From assembly GCF_000471905.2 (NCBI RefSeq), contig NW_006498549.1, forward strand, positions 3,169,321-3,233,320: a DNA stretch of 64,000 bases, in the 5' to 3' direction. Of the stretch, positions 1 to 11,428 are shown in pieces (within the stretch, counting starts at the first letter, position 1; each line of letters begins with the position of its first letter). Position numbers and translations under genes: made by a program. The DNA comes from Amborella trichopoda (taxonomy: Eukaryota > Streptophyta > Magnoliopsida > Amborellales > Amborellaceae). Under the pieces are notes generated by a model. The model was not told where the DNA came from and made no database searches. It worked only from the letters and a program-made list of their open reading frames with translations.

Positions 1-726
1 TAAATCCCATAAAATCCAACCTTAGGAAACCCAAATCCCAAAATATGCATGTTTATGAAAAGGAAATAAGTGAGAAATTAATTAAGAAAATTAGCAAACC
101 AAGCAATGTTGATTACAAATAGTACGAAAATATCACATAAGTCGAAATTCTGAGAAAATGCCGTTAACTAGAGTCGGTTAGTAGACTGCGCCAACCAATA
201 TGGCGCAGAAGAACCAACATTGCATCCCAGGGTGCGGTGTGGCCAGTTGTCGGCCTCTGATTGGTTGTCAATCACTGCCTTTCTATTTCTTATGCACATT
301 TTTCTATTTAAGTTCTCATTTTTTACTCTCAAAAGGTGAGGGGGAGAGGCAAGTCATCTTCTCAGAAACCCTAGATCCCTTAGTTTGAAAATCCTCAAGC
401 CTTAGCCTAAAAACCCTAGTTCCAGCCATGATACCTTACTCAATTGAAGAAAGGCCTCCATTTCATCTATCTCCAATACCATAAACCCTAGATCCTCAGG
501 AGCCTTTTAATCTAAATCATCCAAAATCAATAATAATCAATCATCTCAGTAGAAAAGGGAGAATCAGTCATCAAAAGAAGCTTTGATCAAGGCTCCTTCT
601 TCACGGCGTGGCCGTTCATAAGTTCTCTCTATTTTCCTATTTATTGTTGATTTTGCAGTATTTTCCTTTGATTTCCTTTATTTTCTGCTTCCTCCATCTA
701 TATCCTATTATTTTGATGAGTTCACA
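1..726 (+). mobile_element. LTR-like 3' part with primer-binding-site junction (Ty3-type, fossil)
   Basis: The stretch ends in ..TTCACA at 726 and is followed at 729 by TGGCGCTGCCGACG. This resembles the tRNA primer-binding site just downstream of the 5' LTR in plant Tat/Athila-like Ty3 elements. A TATTTAAG promoter-like motif lies near 305, with several AAACCCTAG stretches after it. Only about 80 bp of possible leader follow before LINE sequence begins. The left end is off the window, and no gag or pol is seen. The call rests on the junction alone, so it is tentative. Confidence 0.35.
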
Positions 727-828
727 TTTGGCGCTGCCGACGATCCATAGAGGGTTTGATCTCTTTGGCGAGATCTAACCACATTTGGTTTGGATTCGAC
801 TAGGCAATTCTCTCTTAAAATAACTACA

Positions 829-1296
829 TGTACAATGAGTTTGCGCTAGATCTAGAGTTAGATCAGGCCCAAATTCAGCTATACACAGTAAGACCAGCCA
901 TGCTTTATGGGACAAAATGTTGGGCAATCAAGAAACAAAATAACTATAGGATGAGTGTAGCTAAGAGGATGTTGAGATGGATAAGTGACAAGACAAGAAA
1001 TGATAGAATTCAGAATGAATGCATATGAGGGAATTTAGGGTGGCTTCAATAAGCGATAAGATGAGGGAAAATGGATTTAGGTGGGTTGTCCGTGTGCAGC
1101 TTGGACCTAATGAACACTAGTTAGGAGGGGTATTTTGGTTCAAGTGGAAGGCTCTAAAAGGGTGAGCGGAAGGCGTAAAAGGACATAGAAGTAGTGGGAA
1201 GCGATATGGTAACTTATGATTTGATTGAAGGTATGACCCTTGATAGAGCAGAATGGCCGATCATGATTTGTATAGCTGACACCAAATAGTTGAAAT
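829..1296 (+). mobile_element. RTE-clade LINE, 3' fragment
   Basis: The translation from about 875 reads PAMLYGTKCWAIKKQ, then MSVAKRMLRWISDKTR. This is the conserved C-terminal part of plant RTE-type LINE ORFs, downstream of the reverse transcriptase. The following DNA still matches the usual continuation (DKMRE..RWVVRVQ) but in shifted frames, so it is decayed. The 3' end carries the family's terminal phrase (GCTGACACCAAATAGTTG) and then an AT microsatellite that serves as its tail. The reverse transcriptase and endonuclease are absent (5' truncation). Confidence 0.75.
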
Positions 1297-1320
1297 ATAT
1301 ATATATATATATATATATAT
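1294..1320. repeat. (AT)n microsatellite at LINE 3' end
   Basis: Uninterrupted AT dinucleotides directly after the RTE 3' terminus. Plant RTE copies often end in short tandem repeats, so this is probably an expanded tail. Confidence 0.8.
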
Positions 1321-1761
1321 GGAAAAAGCTAAGGTCAGCCAACTAATTGATGGAATTGTGTAAGCCCAACAGGCTAGATTGAATTTGGGCCGATCTGACG
1401 ATCACGGCTGCATATTGTAATATAATTTTAATATTTTTATATAAATCCAAATAACATGAATGTGGGGTGTTCACTCTTCTCATCAAGGTGCACCTAATGA
1501 AATATTAAAAGCATAATTTGCAAAAAATGAATTGAACAAATTTGGTCAATTTATTTTTTGCAAATTATTTTTTTGATATTTTTATTAGATTCTACTATTT
1601 TTAAAAAATAGATGCTCCAAATTTCAAGTGATTTGGATTTGTAGATAGAATTAAAATCAAATTGCAAAATTTAATCGTGATCATTGCATTGACCCAGATT
1701 CAATCTGGGCTATTGGGCTTACACTATTCCATTAGCCCATGGGTTGACAATAGCGTTTTCC

Positions 1762-1767
1762 TATATA

Positions 1768-1801
<34 letters not shown>

Positions 1802-1822
1802 CATACACACACACACACACAA
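1762..1822. repeat. (TA)n(CA)n compound microsatellite
   Basis: TA repeats interrupted by single C, then about ten CA repeats. It abuts the reversed RTE 3' end that begins at 1823, so it is likely the expanded tail of that copy. Confidence 0.85.
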
Positions 1823-1890
1823 TATCATCCTAGCCTTATTCCAACTATTTGGGGTCAGCTATACAAATCTTGTTCCGCCAATATATGGGG
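1823..1890 (-). mobile_element. RTE LINE 3'-terminal scrap, reverse orientation
   Basis: Read on the minus strand this is the RTE 3' UTR phrase: a tract ending in AGCTGACCCCAAATAG followed by GGAATAAGGCTAGG and GATGAT-like bases. Only about 65 bp are recognisable. With the plus-strand copy ending at 1296 it forms a tail-to-tail pair. Confidence 0.6.
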
Positions 1891-2501
1891 AAAAGTATAC
1901 AAAGAGACCATTTACTTTTGGTACAAGAAGGTCACAAATACTCTTGTTATTCAGATTTCAAATCCGGTAGTTGTAAGAGTGTCATTGACAAGACTCAAAG
2001 TTCAAAAACTTTTTTCTTGAACTTCGTGATAAACCCTAAGCCATCTTATTCGACATCTAATGGCTAGGAGTAATTATGACCTCGTTGTAACAATGATAAA
2101 TGGTCTTATAGTAGCACAATCAATTTGGATCTGCATGTATGAGGAGGAAGAAAGCAGGTGGAGAGGTAAGGTTAGGTCGAAACACATGAAGCAGGGTTGG
2201 AGATCCATCTTAGAGATCATGTCCCCAAAGAAAATGGAGAGGGAGTGCTGGACTGTCCCTTTGTCTTGCTGTGTTCTATTTAAATTCAAGTAAAAAGGTG
2301 GCTAGATCAGCCTTGCATAAGCTTATATTTGTCTCTCCCAAAACCCATTGCAGGGGCCAATATCAGCCCTTAGATTTAAATCCCCATCTTTCAATCTAGA
2401 CGCTTAAACAAAGGAAAAAGTACTAAAATGACACATGTGACTTATAAAAAGGCTGTTAATGATTATCAAGAAATTCGCAGAAGAGACAACCACCATGCTG
2501 T

Positions 2502-2744
2502 TTAGCATGGTGTCTGAATGGATGCTTCACATTTAATAAAATCACTTCCAAGTATTTGTCTATTGTTGAAAAAGCACTTTGATTTGGGGAAATAACTAAG
2601 TCTAGGACATACATCAGACAAATGCAACCCAAGGACCTTGGTGAAGATCTTGTAAGAACTATTCAGTGGGCTGATAAGGCGAAAGTCTTTAATCTTTACG
2701 ACGCCTTCAGTTTTGGGAACTATAGTAATGAAAGTGGCATTCAT
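2502..2744 (-). pseudogene. L1-type LINE reverse transcriptase fragment
   Basis: The minus-strand translation begins NATFITIVPKTEGVVKIKDF, continues RLISPLNSSYKI, and contains SKCFFNNRQILGS. These match the conserved start of plant L1 reverse transcriptases (NATFIALIPK..DFRPISL..YKI and SAFVKGRQI). About 80 codons are open. The rest of the RT, the endonuclease and the RNase H are not present around it, so it is a small isolated relic. Confidence 0.7.
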
Positions 2745-2799
2745 GCCTTTATGGCCCCTAGTGATATGTGTTCATTTCATAATTACCCGAATCTCTCAT

Positions 2800-3620
2800 T
2801 GAAGGTCGCGATTCCGATTCAGAACTTCGATTAAGTGATTCCGACTAGGAATCTTCACGGAACCTATTTCCTTGAAGTTCAGAATCTTAATTCCTATATT
2901 GGGAATCTTCACGGAACCGATTCACTGATTCTTGATTTCGCAATTGGTGAATCTCAATTCTACACTTGTTGAAACTGGTTTCCACATTTATCAGATTTCT
3001 ACCTCTTCCCTTTTTTTTTCTTTTTGCTTTTCTTGAGAAGTGATGTTTAGAAGTTTCTCAGGCATCAAACTACTCGAGATAGACACTCAATCTCAAGCTA
3101 CAAGGTGTAGTCATCATTTTTGACATGAAATGACCAATGGAAGTGGTGGTCCTTGTTCTCTACTTAATTCTTGAAGTATGCATTGTATTGATCCAGTGGA
3201 GAAATTGCAACTCCAAGATGTTAGAAATAATGTAATTTGTAAATAATGTAAACATGCATATATGACATGTCGGTCAATGAATGACATTGAGACATGTCTT
3301 GTTTCCCTCTCTATTCCCTCTCGATTCCAAAGATGTTGGAATCTTGATTCCATAAATGAAGGAATCTCGATTCCATATTGATCGATTCCAACTAAGTCGA
3401 AAAGATGAATTCAAAGAGTTAGGAATCTCGATTCCATCTAGATAGGGATCTCGATTCTATTTTGGTTGAATCTTAATTCCTAAAAATAGAAATCTTGTCG
3501 CCTATGATTCCTTTTGTATGGATGTCGATTCCAAAAACAGGAATCTTCCAGCTGGCGGCGATTTCACACTTCCAAAGCCTAAATCGATTCAGTTTCCGAA
3601 TCGTTTCAGGTAAAGCTGAT
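2800..3620. repeat. Degenerate GATTCC/GGAATC motif cluster
   Basis: More than twenty copies of GATTCC or its complement GGAATC occur in about 0.8 kb. Many are paired as GGAATCTCGATTCC, with 15-40 bp between pairs. The spacers vary, so this is a decayed low-complexity array and not a clean tandem repeat. A 200-bp stretch around 3000-3240 has few motifs. No coding signal was recognised. A related GATC-type cluster is present at 31620-32160. Confidence 0.6.
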
Positions 3621-4861
3621 GATATAGATCCTGGTCATATCCTGAGTGCTTAACATATGTACTAGCTATCTTGTGCTTTTTGGGGTTGGGATATAAGATA
3701 TTGCATATAAGTGTATCATGTTACAGTGATACCTCTAGATTTGCAAATAGTTTAAAATCTTGGAAACTACAATAGAGTGTCCTTATTCCTTACAGGGTCT
3801 ACTACTGTAAATTTGCGTAGGATGGGTATGGTTGAGGCATCACTTCGTGTTGTTATAAAATCACCGTAAGTGAAAAGTATAACAACCTGACTCCCCATAT
3901 GCTTGAAAAACATTGACGATTTTGTGCCATATTACCAAGGCCCCCATGTGTTCATCCATCGGGCTTTAAATTAAGCTGAAGGTGCGTATATGAGTCCATG
4001 CTTTCTTTGTCTTGTAGACTAAACAATCTCCTCATAATGCAATCCAAACTCTGAATATAACTTTTGGCTACTAAACTAATCTTATATTTCTCGAGCAAAT
4101 GGAATACTTTATTCTCCTGTTTATATCCTATAAATGACACACTGGTACGATATGTTGTTTATTTCTCAATAATTACTCACTAGTTGGATGATTTATTGTC
4201 TCAAGTGTGGTGTCAATTTCTGTTTACTCACTTATTCTTTTATCATTCATATATAAGAACTAATTTGAATGCAGATGGCTCATAACAGAGGTAAGAGTGA
4301 CACAGGCAGAATGATGTCTAAAAGAATTACTGTAAAAAACTGGAGCTGTATTTGCCTCCAGTTCTTCTCATTTACCCTGATATTCATTTGAAATCAGCGG
4401 GTTTTCGTGGTTACAATCGCTGTTTACAGCTAGGCCTTTTAACATAGTGTTGTACTCTTGTTCTTTTCTGATTCTTCATACCGAATATTTATATTACCGA
4501 GCACATGTCAAGCATTATGTATCTATGAGGATATCCATTGCGAACCTTTGGGAGTTGATTAACACAAGCTAGAGATCCACAAATTCATACAATGGTTGTG
4601 AAATCTTACCCTAGCGCCATTACTCGTGTATATTAAATGTTTACATTTGTGTGCATAATATTGCTATCCTTAAACCATCTTAATTAACATAATTACATGC
4701 GAGTTAATCCATATGAAATCTGTGATGTCTATTATTTGGATTTCACGTGGATTACATTATTCTTGGAATAATGGTCGTCTCATGATCTTATGTTCAATTT
4801 TCTGAACTTGAAACATGATAATATAACATCTGCACTATGTCTTTATATGTTGTTATCATAG
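3621..4861. other. No recognised feature; probable intron of the SRF gene
   Basis: AT-rich DNA directly upstream of the first recognised SRF exon. No leucine-rich-repeat or transmembrane coding sequence could be read in either direction. It is most simply the 3' part of an intron that separates the extracellular exons from the cytoplasmic ones. Confidence 0.4.
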
Positions 4862-7800
4862 CAGCAAGTGTAGAGAGCCAAGAACAGAAGTCCAAAGCTG
4901 CACCCATAACTGATCTGAAGCCTCCGCCAGTGGAATGGCAAAAAATTGCGAGTGATAGAACATCTGGAAAACCTGGTGCTGGAAAGAGAACAAAAGCCCC
5001 TATAACTGCTACTTCATATGCAGTTGCAGAACTTCAAACAGCCACAAATAGTTTTAGCCAGGAATGTCTTGTGGGGGAGGGCTCCCTTGGACGTGTATAT
5101 AGGGCAGATTTTTCCAATGGCAAGGTGCTTATGCCTCTCGCATTCATGCTTACTACTGTTTCGGACATGCACTTTATTTAAAATTTGAAACTGATATAAA
5201 TATACTCAATTGGTTTGAAAGTTAAATCCTTTAGCGGCATCTACGTACCACATTCCCATATTTCTAATTATGATTTGGATTTGATTGAGAACTGTTGAGG
5301 CATGAGTTTTATGTAAGACGGTTGATTCCAAATGTCAAAATCCTCAGTTACCCTACTCCGTACATGAATTCTGTAGCTAGATATATGAAGGGAACCTAAT
5401 AAAAGGAAAATTTTTAAAGATGTGGAAATTCTCAGGAAAGATATACTCATTTTTTTAGTCTACTATAACCACAGTTTATCTGTTTATTATAACTGAAACC
5501 TGTGGTTTCAATATTAAAAATATTGCATTTGCTAATCTGATAATATTACAATCCGTTGAGTTCAACCATCAATATCAATATATTTAACCATATATTTTAA
5601 TTAAAAATATATATGTATGTCACCAAGTATGGGATAATCAATTCCACAATGTCTTAAGAAACAGATACTTATGGAATAAATCCATGGTTAAAGATGGTCA
5701 AACCACATCTAATTTCAGTTAACAAGTAAATAATATAATCTGTATGGCAATAGCACAAGTTCCAAATTTGAATGTTTAGTTATTGGAGCGGCCTGATCCT
5801 CATCATGTATAATTTAAGCTCCCTATTCTCATCCTTCGCTATTCCTCAGATGCTATTGCGATTTGCCTCCAATGGATGTTGCAAACTGTAATCTTCCCAA
5901 GACTCAATCATTTATGACCTAGGACTTCTGTTATTTTTGGACTCTATTTTGTTTGATAACTTTATTCATGCCTTCTATTTTTTTGTAGTATGATGATTAG
6001 CAGTCCACAAGCACCTTCTGTGTTTATTAGTATGATTTAAAGACTATTTGTTGACTTTCTTATGAATTTATCAGATATTTGGAAGTCATATAATGAGATA
6101 GACACAAGTTGACGTTTTACTTCTTTATTTTGTCTCTTACTGGAATGTCAATATGATTTTAACGGACGACAACTCACTGGCATGTGAGCTGATTTAGTTG
6201 AGAATGCTATTTATTTTTATTCGCTTCAATTGTTGTGATTCTTGCTTCAGCAGTAGGAATTTAGCTTGGGACGTAGCACCTTAACCAGCAAGCTTAAGCC
6301 CTAATTCTTGTGATAATTGCTTCAATTATACGATTTTGCAACCAACCAACATTGTGCTACTTTTTCTTTCTTCTAGATTTTGGCTGTCAAGAAGATCGAT
6401 AGCTCGGCCCTATCTCTTCAGGAGGAAGATAATTTCCTTGAAGCAGTTTCAAATATGTCACGCCTACGGCATCCAAACATCACCACACTTCTAGGTTATT
6501 GTGCAGAGCATGGCCAGCACCTCTTGGTTTACGAGTATTTTGGAAATGGAACTCTTCATGATATGCTCCACTTTACCGATGATAACAGCAAGGCGTTGAC
6601 ATGGAATGCACGTGTACGGATTGCTCTTGGCACTGCTAGGGCTCTCGAGTGAGACTTTGTCCTCTTGCATTATAAATGTGCACATGGGTTTCTTACCAAT
6701 GGCATTGAAGTTTTTTTTCTCATGTGCTAAATTGTAATTGTTCAGGTATTTGCATGAAGTGTGCTTGCCTTCTGTTGTACATAGAAACTTCAAGTCAGCG
6801 AATATTTTACTTGATGAAGAGCTTAACCCCCATCTGTCAGACTGTGGACTGGCTGCATTGACACCTAACACGGAGCGACAGGTATTGATGGTCCCTAATG
6901 TAGATGAAGTACTTGGGATGGTATTCTATGCTATCATCTCGGTTACCTATGTTTTGCTGCAACTACCCCAATTCCCAGCTCAAAATCTGTCAAAAGTTTT
7001 GACATGGTTGAGCTTGGGAATGACACACCTAACCATCCGTTGTTGACATCAGATGGTTGGGACTTGGGAAGGTCCTGGCAACCATAGGAAACCAAGACAC
7101 TAACATAGTATGCAAACCTAATCTTTTTATGTTTGTGTTTCTCATGTGGAGCAGAATTAGACTCATTGTTTCTGAAACAGGTATCAACTCAGATGCTGGG
7201 ATCATTTGGGTATAGTGCTCCTGAATTTGCTATGTCAGGAATTTACACTGTCAAGAGTGATGTTTACAGCTTTGGGGTAGTCATGTTGGAGCTCTTGACG
7301 GGCCGGAAGCCACTAGACAGGTTTTACTTCTTAACAACATATTTGTCATGGGGGTAGTGTTTATATGTTTATGGATTTGGGTTGTTCATTCAGTCACTAG
7401 ACTCATATGGCATTTCTCTTATTTTATCCATCTGTTCTCCTTGTTGGTCATGAAGTTCAAGACAAAGATCAGAGCAGTCTCTTGTGAGATGGGCTACCCC
7501 TCAGCTGCATGATATTGATGCCTTGGCAAAAATGGTTGATCCTGCGCTCAAGGGCATATATCCTGCCAAGTCTCTTTCACGTTTTGCTGATATCATTGCT
7601 TTGTGTGTTCAGGTAAACTCTTGACAATCTGTTCTCCTTTTTATTCTTCTTTTATGGATTCATACTTGGATGTGGCATGTTTGAAGTATTGGTTGGAACT
7701 AAGCTTGTGGCTGGGTTAATCCTCTTTATTAATTAACCAAGCTATTCTGATGAATTCATATAAGTATTTGGTTTACATGCATCAATCTAGTTTAAGAAGG

Positions 7801-8190
7801 CAATGATTTCTGGTGCATTTCTTCAAAGGTTTGCATAGAGACTGGTTAAGGGTCTGTCAACTTTGTATCATCAGCTGGACATTGAAGTTATGCTTCCATC
7901 CGTAATACCATATATATAAAACACTGCCACCAAAGAAAATATAAGTTAGGCGCTTTTATTGGGGACTTTTGAAGCCACACGCGGACTTCATTAGTGTCGT
8001 GAATATGTTTAACAAAGAGCCTCTCGACTTATGACAGCCTGAGCCAGAGTTTCGACCACCAATGTCTGAAGTTGTTCAAGCTTTGGTCCGCTTGATGCAA
8101 AGGGCGAGTATGAATAAGAGACGATCGAGTGATGAATCCGGAATTGCTTTCAAGATGCCTGACTATGAGCAACTGGAGATGTCATTTTGA
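4862..8190 (+). CDS. STRUBBELIG-receptor family (SRF6/7/8-like) kinase, cytoplasmic half
   Basis: Six exons: 4862-5124, 6377-6648, 6746-6881, 7181-7320, 7456-7612 and 8038-8190 (stop TGA). All introns are GT-AG and the frame stays open. The product matches plant SRF8-type proteins from the juxtamembrane segment ([30 protein letters not shown]) to the C-terminus ([10 protein letters not shown]). The kinase domain has a glycine loop GEGSLGRVY and the AVKK lysine codon at 6389. The catalytic loop reads HRN (6780-6788) instead of HRD, and the DFG position reads DCG. SRF proteins are plasma-membrane LRR receptor-like kinases in which this HRN form is usual, and the founding member STRUBBELIG signals without kinase activity; this one is therefore inferred to be an atypical kinase. 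The signal peptide, SUB domain, LRRs and transmembrane segment were not found in the 4.8 kb upstream. They may lie beyond the window, or the gene may be 5'-truncated. The start at 4862 is an acceptor choice (CATAG); 4865 (GCAG) is the alternative. Confidence 0.9.
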
Positions 8191-8959
8191 GTGAATAACC
8201 TCTCCCCTCTCTCTCTCTCTCTCTCTCACTCACTCACGCACCCATGCCCGCCCCATCTCCCCTTTGCCATTTTGTTGTATAAAGGTGAAGGAAGACAAAG
8301 GGAGAAAGAGTTCCACATCTTACAAGTACAGAGCCCTGCGAAGTCCAGAGCAATACTCCTTTTTTCCATGCTACGTGATATCTACTTTTTCCATGTATCA
8401 ATTACTAGGAAACTGAATCAAGTTGGTCTTGACTTCTTGGTTGTTGTATCTATTCAAAACTGATGGAAAATTCTTTACACACTTTATCCTGAAATGTAAT
8501 TTACAGGTCAGGAATATCATAATGAATAATATAGGCAGGATAGGGTATGCTTGTTATTTAAGGATGGTGACTCTCGATTTCCAACTAATGGGCAAGCTTA
8601 ACACCATGTACGTTTAGAGCATGGAAAATATATATGGTCACTTAACTTGCCTCTTCTGTTTTGTTGACAAATTTTCTTTCATTTGAATCTGCTGCTTAGG
8701 GGACGGGGGGTATTTGGAACATACTCTAGCAGACTGGGTCAACAATGTCAAAAACTAATAAAGCAGCACAAGAAAAATAACATCTAAAATTAAAATCATT
8801 GATGTGTCTGCGGGCAAAGAGGATTAATAGTTTTATTATTGTAATTATAAGATGGCTCTCACACGAATGTTCACGACTACGGAGCTAAAAATGCTAGTCG
8901 ACTACATAGTCTTAAACCCTATTGAACCCTAAAAGCTTCTATCCATAAGCCAAAAAAAA
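8191..8959. other. SRF 3' UTR and downstream DNA
   Basis: After the stop there is a CT microsatellite (8203-8232) and then AT-rich sequence with no recognised gene. The first few hundred bases are presumably the SRF 3' UTR. No clear AATAAA signal could be singled out. Confidence 0.4.
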
Positions 8960-9352
8960 GGGTGAGGTTTGTATAGAGCCTAGGCTCTAAACAATCAAAT
9001 TAGAGCCTACTTTTAAATAGTGTCGAGAAATATGGTTTCAATATTGGAAATCTTTGTAATAGCCTTAAGATCTATTTTTATATTTATTTATAAAATTTAA
9101 AGCTTCAAAAATAGTGTAGATCGACATATCTATAAAAACTTGAAAGTCTTAAATATTGACAGCCCAAAAATGCATTACAAAATCTACTATTTTCAAAACT
9201 TGGAACCCATTGTTTTCTGGTGTCTATGCATCTTGATGTCGAGATGATCTATTTGAAGATATTTGGGCATCAAAACAGTCTCTTCTAATGAAAATTTTGA
9301 TGTAGGCTTAAATTTGATTCTTTAGAGCCTTAGCTCTATATAAACTTTTCCC
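8960..9352 (+). mobile_element. MITE of the 395-bp family, copy A (MULE type)
   Basis: It starts GGGTGAGGTTTGTATAGAGC and ends CTCTATATAAACTTTTCCC, giving imperfect terminal inverted repeats of about 30 bp. The flanks are A runs (CAAAAAAAA left, AAAAAAAAA right), consistent with a 9-bp duplication but uninformative because of low complexity. It has no coding capacity. Its termini and length match copies B and D, whose duplications are clear. Confidence 0.75.
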
Positions 9353-9454
9353 AAAAAAAAAAGCACAGATTAGGCTGAGTACGTATTAGGGAAGCGACAT
9401 AAGGTAGACCTATAGTCAGAACAATTATCTAATTAAAACAAAGGTTTTCAAAAG

Positions 9455-9849
9455 GGGTGCAGTTTGCATACGGATGCAATCCGTACGTGTAGAGGTAAGG
9501 TCCACCTTCAAATTTTATCATGGTATATGATTTTGATGCAAAATGTTTTTAGGATTATCTCAAAATCTATTTTTATATCTAATTATAAAATTAAAAATTT
9601 TAAAAAAGACTAAAATCAAGTAGATCTATAAACATATGAAAATCTTAAAAATGGACGGTGTAGATAATATGTTGTAAAATGCACTATTTTTTAGACTTAA
9701 AATCTTTTTATTTTTCATAGTCATATATCACGATATTAAGATGACCAATCAAAGGGTTTTTCAACATTAAAACTACCTTTTTTGATGGATTTTTGAGGGA
9801 CATCTGTAGTTCTACATTATAAGGTAGCATCTTTATATAAACTTTTTCC
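9455..9849 (+). mobile_element. MITE of the 395-bp family, copy B, with perfect 9-bp TSD
   Basis: A 395-bp non-coding element starting GGGTGCAGTTTGCAT and ending ATATAAACTTTTTCC. It is flanked by identical 9-bp duplications TTTCAAAAG (9446-9454 and 9850-9858). The 9-bp duplication and G-rich tips point to Mutator-type transposition. It lies about 100 bp from copy A in the same orientation but is clearly diverged from it. Confidence 0.85.
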
Positions 9850-9858
9850 TTTCAAAAG

Positions 9859-10456
9859 ATCTCAGGTTTTTTGAAACCTGTTAAAATTTTGAATTTTGGA
9901 AAAGATCTTTAAAAAATCACTTTTTTTTTTATGGAATTGACATAAATGTGTATTTTTCCTTTTTGTCCAAAAATAATAAAAAAATAAGAAAAGCTCTTCC
10001 TTATAGCATTCTTGAAATTTCCGTCCTTTTCATTGATTTTTCATATATTTGATTTTCAGTTGTGAAATAAGCATATTACAAGTGGGATAAGATTAAAAAC
10101 CATGATTTGATAAAAAAAAATCTATAAAAAAGTTTCCAACACATTCTTTGAAAAGTAGTATTAAAGAAAAATACGCTATCAATGTATTCCCAAACTGGAT
10201 ATTATACCAAAACAACCATACATGTCAAATTAATAGGTAAAATTAGAAGAATATTATTTTCTTCTAAACCAGGAGCTTCATTAGAAAGAGGAAGAATAGG
10301 AGCATCGTTACAAAGAAGAAGAAATAGTATTGCAACCACAACTAAAGATTTCAACAACTGTGAATTGGGGTGAGGTTCGAATATTGGGCTTGCTTATATA
10401 TATTGTTTAGTACATGCAAACATTTTGTTACTTTCACTTTACATACATAAGTTTGA
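9859..10456. other. AT-rich intergenic DNA, nothing recognised
   Basis: No motif, repeat or homologous protein could be supported. A short open frame at 10182-10373 resembles no known family and has no supporting context. Confidence 0.4.
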
Positions 10457-10465
10457 TTGATTTTA
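10457..10465. repeat. Left 9-bp target-site duplication of the MULE
   Basis: TTGATTTTA directly before the GGGCAATT tip. It is identical to the 9 bases after the right tip. Confidence 0.9.
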
Positions 10466-10717
10466 GGGCAATTATTAGAAATATATTTTAATTTTTGTCT
10501 AATTAGAAAAAAACCTCAAACTTTCGTAAATCTCGCCCATACCCTTTTTCTTCAGTTTTGGCATCTTTTGGACCAAAATAGCTTTTACGATAGTCGTATT
10601 ACCGTGAAAGCTCAGCATCACGGTACTTAAAGTAGCGTAATGACTACCAAAGCTTATAAGGCATATATTTGAAATGGTGATATCTTGAGGCATCACAATA
10701 CTTTAAGTACCGTGATG
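10466..10717 (+). repeat. MULE left terminal inverted repeat with palindromic subunits
   Basis: It aligns along its whole length with the reverse complement of 17742-18307 once the insert there is removed. The outer 130 bp are unique sequence. The inner part carries two units of the form CATCACGGT-(N)-ACCGTGATG, each able to fold on itself. Confidence 0.85.
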
Positions 10718-11428
10718 AATTTAACATATTTTACCGTAATAAAATTGCACATTAATAACGATAAAAAAACTATCATGATTATTTTTAAAATCCTCCTTCT
10801 CATGCTTTTATCTTTCCTTACACAATTTTTTCCTTCCTAAAACCATATCTTCCCATCCCACTCTCTCCAACCCCACTTCTCTCTTCCTTATCCTCCTCTC
10901 TCTCTCTTCCTTATTCTCTCTCTCTAATCTCTCTCATCCATTTGATATCCTCATCTTCTATTTCTCAATCTCTGACCAAAGTTTTTGAGAGCTATTTCTC
11001 AATCTTTGATCGAGGTCTCTGAGAATTATTTCCCAATCTATGCGCATCAAATATACACACCAACACCATTTTACAGGTATGTCATCAAACACGTCAAGCT
11101 TTGAATTATATTCCCTTGAATGTGCGAAGGCAACATTTTGTATGAAGTAGTTTTTTCTATTGTCCTTGATGTTGTTGGATTAACATTGGAATTTTTTTTC
11201 TTTAAAATATAGCATAAATAAGTCTTAGATATGTATTTATATTGTGGCATCTGTATAATGTAATGTCCATTTGTAATGCAACCTTCTCATTATATATAAA
11301 TATTTTGAAACCTTTACTCATGCATTGCTATCTTCTAATGTGTTATTGATCCCAAATATATTTATTTCATATTTGTTTCCATCTAAAATTAGAGATCTCA
11401 ATAGTGATTGGGCTTGTATGCATCAATA

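Noticed and set aside
4274-4289. A possible 16-nt exon (ATGGCTCATAACAGAG) between GCAG and GTAAGAG in front of the SRF exons
   Set aside because: Splice-site look is good, but the residues match no part of SRF proteins and the join to 4862 gives no recognisable juxtamembrane sequence.
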